NCBI GenBank assembly: GCA_937974245.1
Contig: CALJKV010000108.1
Span: 1-64,000 of the forward strand
DNA length: 64,000 nt
From: an uncultured Chloroflexota bacterium
GTDB lineage: Bacteria; Chloroflexota; Anaerolineae; Aggregatilineales; Phototrophicaceae
Direction of reading: 5' to 3'
Shown: positions 33,078 through 42,587 of the stretch, piece after piece
How positions within the stretch are numbered: position 1 is the stretch's first letter
How the letters are laid out: the number at the start of each line of letters is the position of its first letter
Notes under the pieces: generated by a model
The model's input: the letters and a program-made list of their open reading frames with translations, nothing else
The model's database searches: none
What the model was told of the DNA's origin: nothing
Position numbers and translations under genes: made by a program

Positions 33078-34097
33078 ATGAAACAAGCAGTAATGGTTGC
33101 GCCCCGACAAATCGTTTTTAATGAGGTTGAAAAACCGACTCCGAACGCTAATGAAGTCATCCTCCAGACGCAGCGCATTGGCGTATGCGGCTCAGATATT
33201 CATGTGTATCACGGACTACACCCTTATACGGGCTATCCCGTTGTGCAGGGCCACGAAATCGGCGGCGTGGTTGCCGCAGTCGGTGCTAACGTCACCCATG
33301 TGAAGGCCGGCGATAAGATCACGTTTATGCCGCAAGTGACGTGCGGCGAATGCTACCCCTGTAAACATGGTATGTACCACATCTGCGAATCACTCAAGGT
33401 GATGGGTTTTCAGACTGGGGGCGCGGCTCAGGAATACTTTGCGCTGCCAGCCGACAAAGTCCTCAAGCTGCCCGACAGCATGTCGGTGGACGAAGCCGCC
33501 ATGATCGAACCGATTGCCGTCACCGTTCACGCATTGGAACGCGGCGGCGGGGCAGCGGGCAAGCGTGTCATCGTCCTGGGTGCTGGAGCGATTGGCAATC
33601 TGACGGCGCAGGTGGCGAAAGCATCCGGTGCAAAGGCTGTGATGATCACCGATGTGAGCGATTACAAACTTGCGAAAGCGCGGGAATGCGGCATCGAGTA
33701 CACGGTCAATGCCGCGAGCGAAAACCTCGGTGAAGCGATTGCCCGCGACTTCGGCCCGGACAAGGCTGATCTGATTCTTGAATGCGTCGGGGTAGAAGCG
33801 ACGATGACTGACGCGGTGCAGTATGCACGCAAAGGTTCGACAATTGTGGTCGTCGGTGTGTTTGGCAAGAAACCGCAGGTTGATCTCGGCCTGGTGCAGG
33901 ATCGTGAACTTACGCTCACCGGGACACTGATGTACCAGCGCAGCGATTATGAACGTGCCATCGAACTGGTAGCGAGCGGCAAAATGCACCTCAACGCCAT
34001 GATTACGCATCGTTTCCCGTTCGATCAGTACCTGGATGCCTACCACACCATCGAAGCAGTGCGCGGTGAATACCTGAAGGTCATGATCGAACTTTAG
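33078..34097 (+). CDS. Zinc-dependent alcohol/polyol dehydrogenase
   Basis: This 339-residue classical MDR enzyme has the catalytic zinc site GVCGSDIHVYHG and GHEIGG, the four-cysteine structural zinc loop CGECYPCKHGMYHIC, and a Rossmann domain with LGAGAIGNLTAQVAK. It resembles sorbitol, galactitol or L-galactonate dehydrogenases. It lies between the lactonase-like gene and the sugar kinase, so a role in oxidising a polyol, sugar or sugar acid is likely. AAAGGATAAAG precedes the ATG at 33078. Confidence 0.9.
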   Translation: MKQAVMVAPRQIVFNEVEKPTPNANEVILQTQRIGVCGSDIHVYHGLHPYTGYPVVQGHEIGGVVAAVGANVTHVKAGDKITFMPQVTCGECYPCKHGMYHICESLKVMGFQTGGAAQEYFALPADKVLKLPDSMSVDEAAMIEPIAVTVHALERGGGAAGKRVIVLGAGAIGNLTAQVAKASGAKAVMITDVSDYKLAKARECGIEYTVNAASENLGEAIARDFGPDKADLILECVGVEATMTDAVQYARKGSTIVVVGVFGKKPQVDLGLVQDRELTLTGTLMYQRSDYERAIELVASGKMHLNAMITHRFPFDQYLDAYHTIEAVRGEYLKVMIEL

Positions 34098-34143
34098 CCG
34101 GGAGGGTGTTTCCTATCCCCCCAGAAGAAATGAATGGAAATCA

Positions 34144-35676
34144 ATGATGAAGCATTATGTAATTGCGCATGACCTCGGCACGACTGGCAATAAAGCGACC
34201 CTTTTTGATGCCGAAGGAAAACTCTGTGGCAGCGCCTTTTATGGCTATGGAACAGATTACGCGCGTACCAGCTGGGCAGAACAGAATCCCGAAGATTGGT
34301 GGAAGGCGGTATGTACATCCACTCTCGCGCTGCTGAATCAGTCGGGCGTGGACAAAACCGATATCGCCTGCATCACCTTCAGTGGACAGATGATGGGGTG
34401 CGTCCCACTTGATGAGCAGGCGCGTCCACTCCGCAACGCGATCATCTGGGCGGATCAGCGTTCGGTTGATCAGGAGCAGTGGGTTTCCGAACGCATTGAC
34501 CGCGCTAACGTATACCGCATCACCGGTCACCGCTTGAGCGCGTCGTATTCGCTGTGCAAAATGCTTTGGCTGCGCGATCATCAACCGGACGTATTCGCCA
34601 AGGCGCATAAATTTGTCCATGCCAAAGATGCGATGGTTGCACGGATGACGGGCAAATTTGTTACGGATCCCTCGGATGCTTCAGGGATGAACCTGTATGA
34701 TCTGGAAAGCGGTACATGGTCAGAACCGATCATGAATGCTGCCGGAATCAAGCGTGAGCAGCTTCCCGATCTCGTTGCCTCGTCGGCAGTGGTCGGCGAA
34801 GTGCTGCCGGGTGTGGCGGAAGAACTCGGCGTCCCTGCCGGAACGCCTGTCGTAATCGGCGCGGGTGATGGCTCGAGCGCGGCGGCGGGTGCAGGTTGTG
34901 TTGGTGATGGGGTCGCCTACAATTATGTCGGTTCATCGTCCTGGATTGGGGTTGCCAGCGGCCAACCAATTTATGATCCAGCGTTTCGCACTTTCACGTG
35001 GGGGCATATCCTGCCGAACATGTACACACCCACTGGAACAATGCAGGCGGCGGGTGCATCCTATCAATGGACGCGGGATCAACTGGCACTGCCGGAAGTT
35101 CAATCGGCGGCGGCACAAAATATCAGCCCCTACGAACTCATGAATGCCGAAGGTTCAAAATCACCCGTTGGCGCGAACAAACTGCTGTATCTGCCGTATT
35201 TGATGGGCGAGCGCAGCCCTCGCTGGAACACGCGCGCCCGGGGTGCATTCATCGGCCTGACGATACGCCACACCCGCGCCGATATGCTGCGTGCTGTTCT
35301 GGAAGGTGTAACCATGAACCTGAGGATTATTCTTGAGGCGTTCACCTCGCAGGGGGCAAAAATCGAAGCGATGCGCGTGATTGGCGGCGGGGCGCGGGGA
35401 CGATTCTGGAATCAATTGATGGCGAACATCTACGGGATGCCCATTCAGCGCATGTCTTTCCTGGAAGAAGCCACTTCAATGGGTGCAGCCCTGGCAGGCG
35501 GAATTGGCGTGGGCTTGTATTCCGATTACAGTCTGATTGACCAGATGAATCCGGTTGCCGAAATCATCGATCCTGATCCGGCGCAGCAGGGGATATATCG
35601 AGAGTTCTTCCCTGTCTTCGAATCAACATATCAGGCGCTGGTGCCAATTTACGATCAACTTGACGCGCTGGGTTGA
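34144..35676 (+). CDS. FGGY-family carbohydrate kinase (xylulokinase-like)
   Basis: This 510-residue kinase has the N-terminal ATPase-fold text HDLGTTGNKATLFD, the catalytic-loop region FSGQMMGC and IIWADQRS, and the C-terminal nucleotide motif VIGGGARGRFWNQLMANIYG. The family phosphorylates pentuloses, polyols and related sugars; xylulokinase is the closest general type. As last gene of the operon it should phosphorylate the intermediate produced by the dehydrogenases. ATG at 34144 and 34147 are both possible. A converging hairpin follows the stop. Confidence 0.9.
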   Translation: MMKHYVIAHDLGTTGNKATLFDAEGKLCGSAFYGYGTDYARTSWAEQNPEDWWKAVCTSTLALLNQSGVDKTDIACITFSGQMMGCVPLDEQARPLRNAIIWADQRSVDQEQWVSERIDRANVYRITGHRLSASYSLCKMLWLRDHQPDVFAKAHKFVHAKDAMVARMTGKFVTDPSDASGMNLYDLESGTWSEPIMNAAGIKREQLPDLVASSAVVGEVLPGVAEELGVPAGTPVVIGAGDGSSAAAGAGCVGDGVAYNYVGSSSWIGVASGQPIYDPAFRTFTWGHILPNMYTPTGTMQAAGASYQWTRDQLALPEVQSAAAQNISPYELMNAEGSKSPVGANKLLYLPYLMGERSPRWNTRARGAFIGLTIRHTRADMLRAVLEGVTMNLRIILEAFTSQGAKIEAMRVIGGGARGRFWNQLMANIYGMPIQRMSFLEEATSMGAALAGGIGVGLYSDYSLIDQMNPVAEIIDPDPAQQGIYREFFPVFESTYQALVPIYDQLDALG

Positions 35677-35694
35677 GGGATAATCCGGTCTAAC

Positions 35695-35722
35695 CACAAG
35701 GGCGGTATGCGCCGCCCTTGTG
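35695..35722. terminator. Bidirectional stem-loop between convergent operons
   Basis: CACAAGGGCGG (35695-35705) pairs with CCGCCCTTGTG (35712-35722) around a 6-base loop. It lies 18 bases after the kinase stop and 25 bases before the converging permease stop. T runs are weak on both sides, but position and stem strength support termination. Confidence 0.7.
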
Positions 35723-35747
35723 TGAATGAGTTTCTGTATAGCAACCG

Positions 35748-36758
35748 TCAGTTTGAACGGTTGATCTGCACACCTTGAATCAGCACAGCGATAACGATGA
35801 TGATGCCTTGCAGAATTTGCTGTGGGTAGCTCGGAACGTTCAGCAGGTTCATGATGTTGCCGATCATGCCGAGAATAAACACGCCTAATAGCGTATTGAT
35901 CGCACTGCCGCGCCCGCCGTTCAAACTCGCGCCGCCGATCACAACCGCCGCAATCGCATCGAGTTCCATTCCAGACGCCACAATCGGCGATCCCACACCA
36001 GTACGCGACGTACTGATAATTCCACCGAGCATACACAGAAAACCGGTGATGGCATACACAGCGAATTTGTAGTAGCCGACGCGAATACCAGCCAATCGCA
36101 CCGCGCTTTCGTTGCTGCCGATTGCCGTGATGATGCGCCCAAACGCTGTGAAGCGCAGTACCAGCAGTATAATGAGGAAAACCGCAAACATCAGCAACAC
36201 GGGGTACGGAATGCCCAACCAGTTGCCCGTCCCAAAATCGAACAGTATTTGATCGTTCGCAGTGATCGGAGCGCCCTTTGACACAACGAACGAGAGTCCG
36301 CGCGCGACAGTCATCATAGCGAGCGTCGCCACGAATGGAGCCATTTTCCAGACAGAAACGAGCAGCCCCGATGCGCTTCCCAACAGAATGCCAGCGCCGA
36401 AAGTCAGGAGAAGGGCGAACAACAAATTCGTATCTTGTAGGAAGAAGGCAATTAAGACACTTCCCAACGCCGCCAGCGAACCGACGGAAAGATCGATTCC
36501 GCCCGTCAAGATGATCATCAACATACCCATACAGACGATACTCAACCCGGAAAGCTGGCGCAGCAGGTTAAGAATGTTACGTTGCGTCAGGAATACATCT
36601 GACAGCGCCGTCGAAACTACCACCATCACAATGAAAACGACGATAGTATTATACCGTAGGAGAAACCCGAAAATTCGCTTGAGGTATCTTTTTAATGACC
36701 CCGACTCTTCGCGCCGCTCGTTATCCGCCAAAGTCGCTGTTCTTGCCTCGCTCAACAT
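35748..36758 (-). CDS. Sugar ABC transporter permease (RbsC family)
   Basis: This 336-residue permease has a cytoplasmic N-terminal tail of about 25 residues and then membrane segments with LTGGIDLSVGSLAALG, WKMAPFVATLAMMTVARG, IGSNESAVRLAGIRV and AAVVIGGASLNGGRG. It forms the membrane channel of the second importer in the window, together with the ATPase gene 49 bases upstream. The gene order is binding protein, ATPase, permease on the minus strand, converging on the catabolic operon, so the importer probably feeds that pathway. Confidence 0.9.
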   Translation of the reverse strand: MLSEARTATLADNERREESGSLKRYLKRIFGFLLRYNTIVVFIVMVVVSTALSDVFLTQRNILNLLRQLSGLSIVCMGMLMIILTGGIDLSVGSLAALGSVLIAFFLQDTNLLFALLLTFGAGILLGSASGLLVSVWKMAPFVATLAMMTVARGLSFVVSKGAPITANDQILFDFGTGNWLGIPYPVLLMFAVFLIILLVLRFTAFGRIITAIGSNESAVRLAGIRVGYYKFAVYAITGFLCMLGGIISTSRTGVGSPIVASGMELDAIAAVVIGGASLNGGRGSAINTLLGVFILGMIGNIMNLLNVPSYPQQILQGIIIVIAVLIQGVQINRSN

Positions 36759-36807
36759 AACCTCCCTAACATGGCAATTAATTTCCCGGTGTGATATAGA
36801 TTGCGGC

Positions 36808-38328
36808 TTAAGCTGGTTCCGGCGTAGGATTGTCTACATGACTGATGGACAACCGCAGAACATTTTCTTCGGTGATCTCATCCCCTTCCAGAAAACCGGT
36901 CACGTGCCCACGACTCATCACCATCACCCGATCTGCCATGCCGATTACTTCCATCATTTCCGATGAGATCATGATTATGGCAATGCCCTGTGCCGCCAGT
37001 GCATTGATTGCATTATAAATTTCGACTTTCGCGCCGACGTCAACACCTCGCGTTGGTTCGTCCAGAATCAATACGTCGCACTCGCGCGAAAGCCATTTTG
37101 CCAGCGCGACTTTCTGCTGATTACCACCGCTCAAATCCGCGACTTCGGCATCCATACCATTGGTCTTGATACTCAACTTGGTGATCAGATCACCCACAAT
37201 TGCCCGTTCGCGCCTGGCACGAAAAATCCCCAGAAAACGGGTGACTTTTTGCAAACTGGGCAGCGTCACGTTAGCTCTCACGGTCATCGGCAGGATGACG
37301 CCCTGCTGTTTGCGATCTTCTGGCACAAGTCCGATGCCTGCTTTCACCATCTTTCCAACCGACGTCGCTTTGATTGGCTTGGCGTGCAGCGTAATCTTTC
37401 CACTAAAGGCGCGGTCAGCCCCGAAAATCGCACGCGCGACATCAGTTCGTCCGCTTCCGACCAACCCGGCAATACCCAGCACCTCGCCCTTGCGGACAGA
37501 GAATGACACATCAGTCACATTATTGAGTCCCGACAAGCCGCTAACGGAGAGGACTTCTTCACCCATTGTGACGTCGCGTGGTGGATACATCGCCGACAGT
37601 TTGCGCCCGATCATCATCTGAATGATGTCATCTTTGTTCACATCTTTGGTCAATACTGTGCCGACTACTTCCCCATCTTTTAGGACAGTGATCCGGTCGG
37701 AGATCGCCAGAACTTCTTCCAGTCGGTGCGTGATATGGATGAAACTGATTCCCTGCTCTTTCAGGCGGCGCATAACACTAAATAAGCGTTCACTCTCTTT
37801 AGGTGCAAGAACTGCTGTTGGTTCATCCAAAACAAGAACTTTTACATTTTTAGAGAATTCTTTGGTGATCTCCACCATTTGCTGGTAGGCAACACTTAAA
37901 TCGCGCACGCGGACACGCGGATCGATCTGAAAGCCGACACTTTCGATCAGTGTCGCCGATTTCTTGTACAGAGCGCCCCAGTTGATGACCCCTCCAGTGC
38001 CAGCCAGTTTACTGATGAACAGGTTCTCCGCGACGCTGAGATCACCTGCCAGCGAGAACTCTTGATAAATGATGCCGATACCGCGTTCGCGTCCTTCATG
38101 GGGATTGCGGATTTCCACATGCTGCCCATCAATGCGAATTTCGCCGGAATCACGCTGGTATGCGCCTGAAAGTATTTTCATGAGTGTCGATTTCCCAGCG
38201 CCGTTTTCGCCTACCAGGGCATGGATCTCACCCGGCAGAACGCTGAAAGTCACATTTCGCAGTGCATGAACACCACGAAACGACTTACTGATATTGATGA
38301 GTTCGACACGATAGGGGTTTTCAGTCAT
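36808..38328 (-). CDS. Sugar ABC transporter ATP-binding protein (two nucleotide-binding domains)
   Basis: This 506-residue RbsA/MglA-type double ATPase has first-domain GENGAGKST, LSVAYQQMVEIT and LVLDEPTAVLAPKE, and second-domain GLVGSGRTD, LSGGNQQKV and LILDEPTRGVDVG. It energises import through the downstream permease. A strong intercistronic hairpin separates it from the binding-protein gene. Specificity lies in the binding protein rather than here. Confidence 0.92.
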   Translation of the reverse strand: MTENPYRVELINISKSFRGVHALRNVTFSVLPGEIHALVGENGAGKSTLMKILSGAYQRDSGEIRIDGQHVEIRNPHEGRERGIGIIYQEFSLAGDLSVAENLFISKLAGTGGVINWGALYKKSATLIESVGFQIDPRVRVRDLSVAYQQMVEITKEFSKNVKVLVLDEPTAVLAPKESERLFSVMRRLKEQGISFIHITHRLEEVLAISDRITVLKDGEVVGTVLTKDVNKDDIIQMMIGRKLSAMYPPRDVTMGEEVLSVSGLSGLNNVTDVSFSVRKGEVLGIAGLVGSGRTDVARAIFGADRAFSGKITLHAKPIKATSVGKMVKAGIGLVPEDRKQQGVILPMTVRANVTLPSLQKVTRFLGIFRARRERAIVGDLITKLSIKTNGMDAEVADLSGGNQQKVALAKWLSRECDVLILDEPTRGVDVGAKVEIYNAINALAAQGIAIIMISSEMMEVIGMADRVMVMSRGHVTGFLEGDEITEENVLRLSISHVDNPTPEPA

Positions 38329-38429
38329 ATTCCTTACCCACTCCCCAGGTTAGCTATCTTTAACTGTCCTGCTAGTATAAATCAAGGTGCAGCACAACGC
38401 GCAAATGGCTGATCCGGTATGTAATACAT

Positions 38430-38471
38430 CAGGGTTTCCGAGCTGTCAACCACTTTTGCCCGGAAACCCTG
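38430..38471 (-). promoter_or_regulatory. Intercistronic stem-loop after the binding-protein gene
   Basis: CAGGGTTTCCG (38430-38440) pairs perfectly with CGGAAACCCTG (38461-38471) with a 20-base loop. A small ATGTAATACAT palindrome adjoins it. It lies between the binding-protein stop and the ATPase start; such stems usually stabilise the binding-protein message and reduce downstream transcript. Confidence 0.65.
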
Positions 38472-38529
38472 ACTTCATGTTACTACAGAACTCGTTGTAC
38501 CGGATTACTTGGACCGTGTAGGATACGGT

Positions 38530-39525
38530 TTAGAAAATCGCGTCCGGATTATAGAACTGCTCTACGTTTTCCTGAGTGATGGCGACCGGGGGTGTATAGG
38601 TGACACGCTGGAAATCGCGCCGGCCATTCAGGTATTCGACAACCAGATCAACTGCGGTACTGGCGACGAGGGCCGGATCATTCAGACCGGTCGCGCCGTA
38701 AGAACCCTGGGCGATCAGCTCGAGAGCTTCCTTCTGCCCATCTGCCGCCGCCAGAACAAGAATCTGATCGGTCAAACCAGCATCGGCGATTGCACGTATC
38801 GCGCCGAGGCACATGCTGTCATTTTCGCAAAGCACGACGTTGATATCGCTGAATGCGGTGAGGATATCTTCCATAGCATTCAGGCCACCTTCGGTTGCCC
38901 ATTCGCCCCAGCCCTGTGCAACAATCTGGAGATTGAGAGAGTTGTTGGCACGCAGGCTGCCTTCGGCGTAACCACGCAGAACACCTTCGCGGCGATCTTC
39001 ACCGACCGGGTTGCCGGGTGAACCGCTGAGCAGCGCCATACGAATCGGGGTGCTGCCCATGCGCTGGGCCAGCCATTCACCGACGGCGATGCCGTTTTGA
39101 GTGTTGTTCGACTGAACGGTTGTCACAAAATCGGCGGAGGCATCAATTGAGCTATCGATGATGAAGACGGGGATACCGGCTTCGGTTGCCATACGGGTCG
39201 CCGGAACTGCCCCTAGCGGATCCTTCGGGTTCAGGATCAGCACATCAATGCCACGAGCAATCAGGTCTTCGACGTCAGAGAGCTGCTTGTTCAGGTCATT
39301 GCCCGCTTCCACAGAGATCAGGTTCATGCCGTATTCCTGCGCGGCAGCTTCAACAGAGGCGGCTTGCGCGGCAAAGTACGGAGCACCCAGAGTATACATC
39401 GACAGACCGATGGTGATCTGCGACAGATCAACATCTTGAGCGAGGACGGGCGCAGGCCCAATCGCGATACCGGCGATCAGTAGTAGCGACAGGGCAAAGA
39501 CGGTGAAACGCATGATATTCTTCAT
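38530..39525 (-). CDS. Sugar ABC transporter substrate-binding protein
   Basis: 331 residues from the ATG at 39525, preceded by GGAGAAAATA; M residues a little upstream are in frame. A signal peptide (MKNIMRFTVFALSLLLIAGI, ending near VLAQ) precedes one periplasmic-binding domain of the RbsB class: ITIGLSMYTLGAPYFAAQA, IDVLILNPKDPLGAVPA, FIIDSSIDASADFV and VVLCENDSMCLGAIRAIAD. It captures the sugar for the downstream ATPase and permease. Unlike the protein of the ribose-type operon it has a single domain. Confidence 0.9.
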   Translation of the reverse strand: MKNIMRFTVFALSLLLIAGIAIGPAPVLAQDVDLSQITIGLSMYTLGAPYFAAQAASVEAAAQEYGMNLISVEAGNDLNKQLSDVEDLIARGIDVLILNPKDPLGAVPATRMATEAGIPVFIIDSSIDASADFVTTVQSNNTQNGIAVGEWLAQRMGSTPIRMALLSGSPGNPVGEDRREGVLRGYAEGSLRANNSLNLQIVAQGWGEWATEGGLNAMEDILTAFSDINVVLCENDSMCLGAIRAIADAGLTDQILVLAAADGQKEALELIAQGSYGATGLNDPALVASTAVDLVVEYLNGRRDFQRVTYTPPVAITQENVEQFYNPDAIF

Positions 39526-40124
39526 TATTTTCTCCATACAAGACAATGTAAACGCGTAAAAAATTAGACACAAGGTAGGTGGGCGTTAGTTCATTGACAC
39601 TCCTCAATCTCAGAGATCAGCTGGCGCGTGATTGGTAGATGGTGTGAACAACCAAAAACATATGAACACTTTCGCCATCACCCAATGCAACAAGTGACAC
39701 GTTGAGGATGCGGTGTTTTTAGGTGATGAGGTTGCGATAGTACAGAATTTTGCTGTACGCCAACTCACTCATCTCCCCCAAAAAACCCATATCAACGGCA
39801 CAACCTGTAATTACATGCTTATATTATATCAAGTTTCGAGCCGAGTCAAATTGAATTTTCCCAATTGGGGAAATCCGCATATCAGACTGCGCCCTTGAGT
39901 TAATAACTATTGTGTTTGGCGTGTCATCGTCGCCCACGATAAATACAGACTTCGGTGCCTTTACCCCATGAAGAAGCGCCTTGTGTAAATATCCGACGCA
40001 GATATAAAATGAATCCAATCACTCAAAAATGCCCAATTCTTGTCTCCGAGTGATCGTCGTTGAAGTTTCAACATCTTCAAGTGCATAAACAAAGGTAGAT
40101 TAGCCGCGTTCAGGAGCCCATTGT
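39526..40124. other. Divergent intergenic region without genes
   Basis: These 599 bases separate the importer from the secreted SH3/FecR-like gene. I see no protein-like frame. An imperfect palindrome, ATTTTCCCAATTGGGGAAAT (39855-39874), is the most regular element and could be an operator. The region is AT-rich compared with its neighbours and should contain promoters in both directions, but none matches the consensus well. Confidence 0.5.
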
Positions 40125-41438
40125 ATGAAATTCCCAGGTCATATGCTTTTAGCTGTGGTTCTGTTTCTGCTATGTTTTTCAACCGTTCTCGCGCAGGATA
40201 ATACCTGCACCGAGGTTGTCCAGCAGGCGATCAACCTGGTTGGCGATACCTGCGGATCTACCGGGCGCAACCAGGCGTGTTATGGTAATTTCTCACTGGA
40301 AGCAACAGCCCGCTCTGGTATAGAGGATTTCACCTTCCAACAGGCAGGAGATGTAGTCAATATCGCCGATGTCGAAACCATCCGACTTCAGCAACTCGAC
40401 CCGGCGGAAAGTACCTGGGGTATCGCCTTGCTCAAACTTCAAGCGAATCTGCCTGATACCATGCCGGGGCAAAATGTGACCGTTTTGCTGTTTGGGGATG
40501 TCGAAGTGCAAAACGCCGTCGAGGCCGGGCCGCAGTTGGTGACGATGGAGGCGGTGTCAACCGGCAACATCAATATTCGCAGTGGGCCATCCACCAATTA
40601 CGGCGTGATTGGCTCTCTCAGCAACGGGGAAACACTGATTGCCAACGGACGCAATGCGGATGCTTCATGGCTGCGCATTGTGATCCCAGGCAGTAATTCC
40701 CTGGGTTGGGTCTTTTCCGAACTCCTGACTCCCACTGGGGATGCCGGAACACTTCTTGAAGTTGATCCGGCAGACGCGGAAGTGCCGTTTACGCCGATGC
40801 AGGCTTTTTACTTCCGTTCTGGTACAGGTGGCTCAGACTGCGCCGAAGCGCCTGGAAACGGCATCCTGATTCAAACTCCAGAGGGCGTGGGAGAGATCAA
40901 TGTTAGGGTCAATGACGTGGACATTCAGCTTGGGTCAACCGCCTTCTTACAGGCGCAACCGGGCGACGAAATGACTGTCAGCGTTGTCGAAGGGCAGGGG
41001 AAAGTGACGGCTGAAGGGACGACTGTTGTCGTTCCCGCCGGCGCACAGGTCGCTATTCCAGTCGATGAAAACCTGAATGCTGCCGGTACGCCGGGCGAAG
41101 TCCTACCGTATGCTCCCGATGATGTCCAGTCGCTACCTGTGCAACTGCTTCCTGAGGCTATTTCGATTGCCGAGCCAGCATCCGAAGACATACTGGCTAA
41201 CGCCGCACAGCCTTTGCAGCCCGTCGGGGCCAATCTTGGCTTGCCGGGCGTGAATATGTCCGGCCTATCGGGGATGGAGCTTGGTTATTTCTGCTCGCTC
41301 ATGGATCAGTCGTTTGCTCAGGCAGGCATGACCCGTGATGAATATCTGGTGATGCTCGGTCAGATAAAAGCCTACGCGCCTGCTGACTCGGTGGCTGATA
41401 TTGAGGTATTCGAGCAGATGTTACGCTCGTGTCCTTAG
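40125..41438 (+). CDS. Secreted SH3-domain protein with FecR-like region
   Basis: This 437-residue protein has a signal peptide (LLAVVLFLLCFSTVLAQ). After a cysteine-containing N-terminal domain (residues 25-130) comes a bacterial SH3 domain at about 143-205 (GNINIRSGPSTNYGVIGSLS, LGWVFSELL). A FecR-like strand region at about 265-310 follows (VSVVEGQGKVTAEGT, VVVPAGAQVAI). The last 60 residues contain conserved-looking CSLMDQSFAQAGMTRDEYL. The same order recurs in the exported protein at 59296, so the two are paralogues. Expected outside the cytoplasmic membrane; binding partner unknown. Confidence 0.8.
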   Translation: MKFPGHMLLAVVLFLLCFSTVLAQDNTCTEVVQQAINLVGDTCGSTGRNQACYGNFSLEATARSGIEDFTFQQAGDVVNIADVETIRLQQLDPAESTWGIALLKLQANLPDTMPGQNVTVLLFGDVEVQNAVEAGPQLVTMEAVSTGNINIRSGPSTNYGVIGSLSNGETLIANGRNADASWLRIVIPGSNSLGWVFSELLTPTGDAGTLLEVDPADAEVPFTPMQAFYFRSGTGGSDCAEAPGNGILIQTPEGVGEINVRVNDVDIQLGSTAFLQAQPGDEMTVSVVEGQGKVTAEGTTVVVPAGAQVAIPVDENLNAAGTPGEVLPYAPDDVQSLPVQLLPEAISIAEPASEDILANAAQPLQPVGANLGLPGVNMSGLSGMELGYFCSLMDQSFAQAGMTRDEYLVMLGQIKAYAPADSVADIEVFEQMLRSCP

Positions 41439-41457
41439 ACAGTTAAACAGTGATTTG

Positions 41458-41490
41458 AAACGGGCGGCACGGCGTGGTCGCCCGTTTTTT
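41458..41490 (+). terminator. Rho-independent terminator
   Basis: AAACGGGCG (41458-41466) pairs with CGCCCGTTT (41479-41487), followed by a T run. It ends the SH3/FecR-like transcript just before the converging fabD stop. Confidence 0.88.
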
Positions 41491-41498
41491 CTTCGCGT

Positions 41499-42449
41499 CT
41501 ACCGTGCTGCAATGAACTGCGCCACGCCCTCGGCGCTATTGAGCGGAATCCGTTTGGTATCGCGGTTAATACGCTTAATCAGGCCGCACAATACATCGCC
41601 CGGCCCCAACTCAACAAACGTTTCAACACCTGCCGCGCTCATCGCCTGTACTGATTCCGTCCAGCGCACGGACTGGGTAAGCTGCCTATCGAGCTCATCG
41701 CGGATTGCATCCACATTTTCCAGCGGGGCAGCAGTCACGTTCCCGTAAGTCGTCACCTGCGGCGTGTGAAACGGTGTGTTCGCCAGGGTTTGCCGGAACT
41801 CGACAGCCGCCGGCTCCATCAATGGTGAATGGGCAGCGATGCTCACCGCCAGCTTGACGACCTTCCGCGCCCCGGCTTCCTGCGCCAGCGCCATGCCGGC
41901 CTCAATTGTCTCATCGTCTCCGGAAATCACGGTCTGCCCTGGGCAGTTATCGTTTGCCAGCACCAGAGTACCGCCGGTCTGCTGGCGAGCGCGGGCGCAT
42001 AACTCACGCACCGCATCGGCATCCAGCCCCAGCGGCGTCGCCATCGCGCCAGGGGTTTTTATCCCGGCTTCCTTCATCAGACGGCCACGTTCCCGCACCA
42101 GCCGCAGACCATCGGGGAATGAGAGCGCCCCCGCTGCCGCCAGCGCCGTGAATTCACCCAGGCTGTGTCCGGCCATGAATGCCGGAGCAGCGCCAGGTAA
42201 TTCGGTTTGCAGCACGCGCAGAATCGCCATGCCGCTGGTATACAGCGCCGGTTGGGTGTTGATCGTGTCGTTCAGGTCGTCTACCGGGCCGTTCCAGCAC
42301 AGGTTGGAAAGCCCAAAACCCAGGATTGAGTCGGCTTCCTCGAAGGTTTGCCGGGCGATGGGGTAAACTTCCGCCAGGTCTTTGCCCATGCCCACTATTT
42401 GCGACCCCTGGCCGGGGAATACAAAAGCGATTTTGTTCCAATCCGTCAT
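41499..42449 (-). CDS. fabD: Malonyl-CoA:ACP transacylase
   Basis: FabD moves malonyl from CoA to acyl carrier protein to start fatty acid elongation. The 316-residue protein has VFPGQGSQ, the QPALYTSGMA segment, the nucleophile serine in GHSLGEF (about residue 96), the malonyl-binding arginine region RLVRERGRLM and the catalytic His in AAHSPLM. The ATG at 42449 is supported by GAGGAAAA; a GTG five codons upstream is in frame. No other fab gene is adjacent, which is unusual because fabD commonly sits with fabH, fabG and acpP. Confidence 0.93.
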   Translation of the reverse strand: MTDWNKIAFVFPGQGSQIVGMGKDLAEVYPIARQTFEEADSILGFGLSNLCWNGPVDDLNDTINTQPALYTSGMAILRVLQTELPGAAPAFMAGHSLGEFTALAAAGALSFPDGLRLVRERGRLMKEAGIKTPGAMATPLGLDADAVRELCARARQQTGGTLVLANDNCPGQTVISGDDETIEAGMALAQEAGARKVVKLAVSIAAHSPLMEPAAVEFRQTLANTPFHTPQVTTYGNVTAAPLENVDAIRDELDRQLTQSVRWTESVQAMSAAGVETFVELGPGDVLCGLIKRINRDTKRIPLNSAEGVAQFIAAR

Positions 42450-42587
42450 GGTGTTTTTCCTCACTGAAAGGTGTTTTCAAAAAACAGAACTTACGCAGTT
42501 CGCGCCATTTTGTGTGTAGGAGCATGATGCATCATACCCCTACCCCCGGTCAACTGCGTAAATCTGCCTCAGCCTTACAGGGAAATC

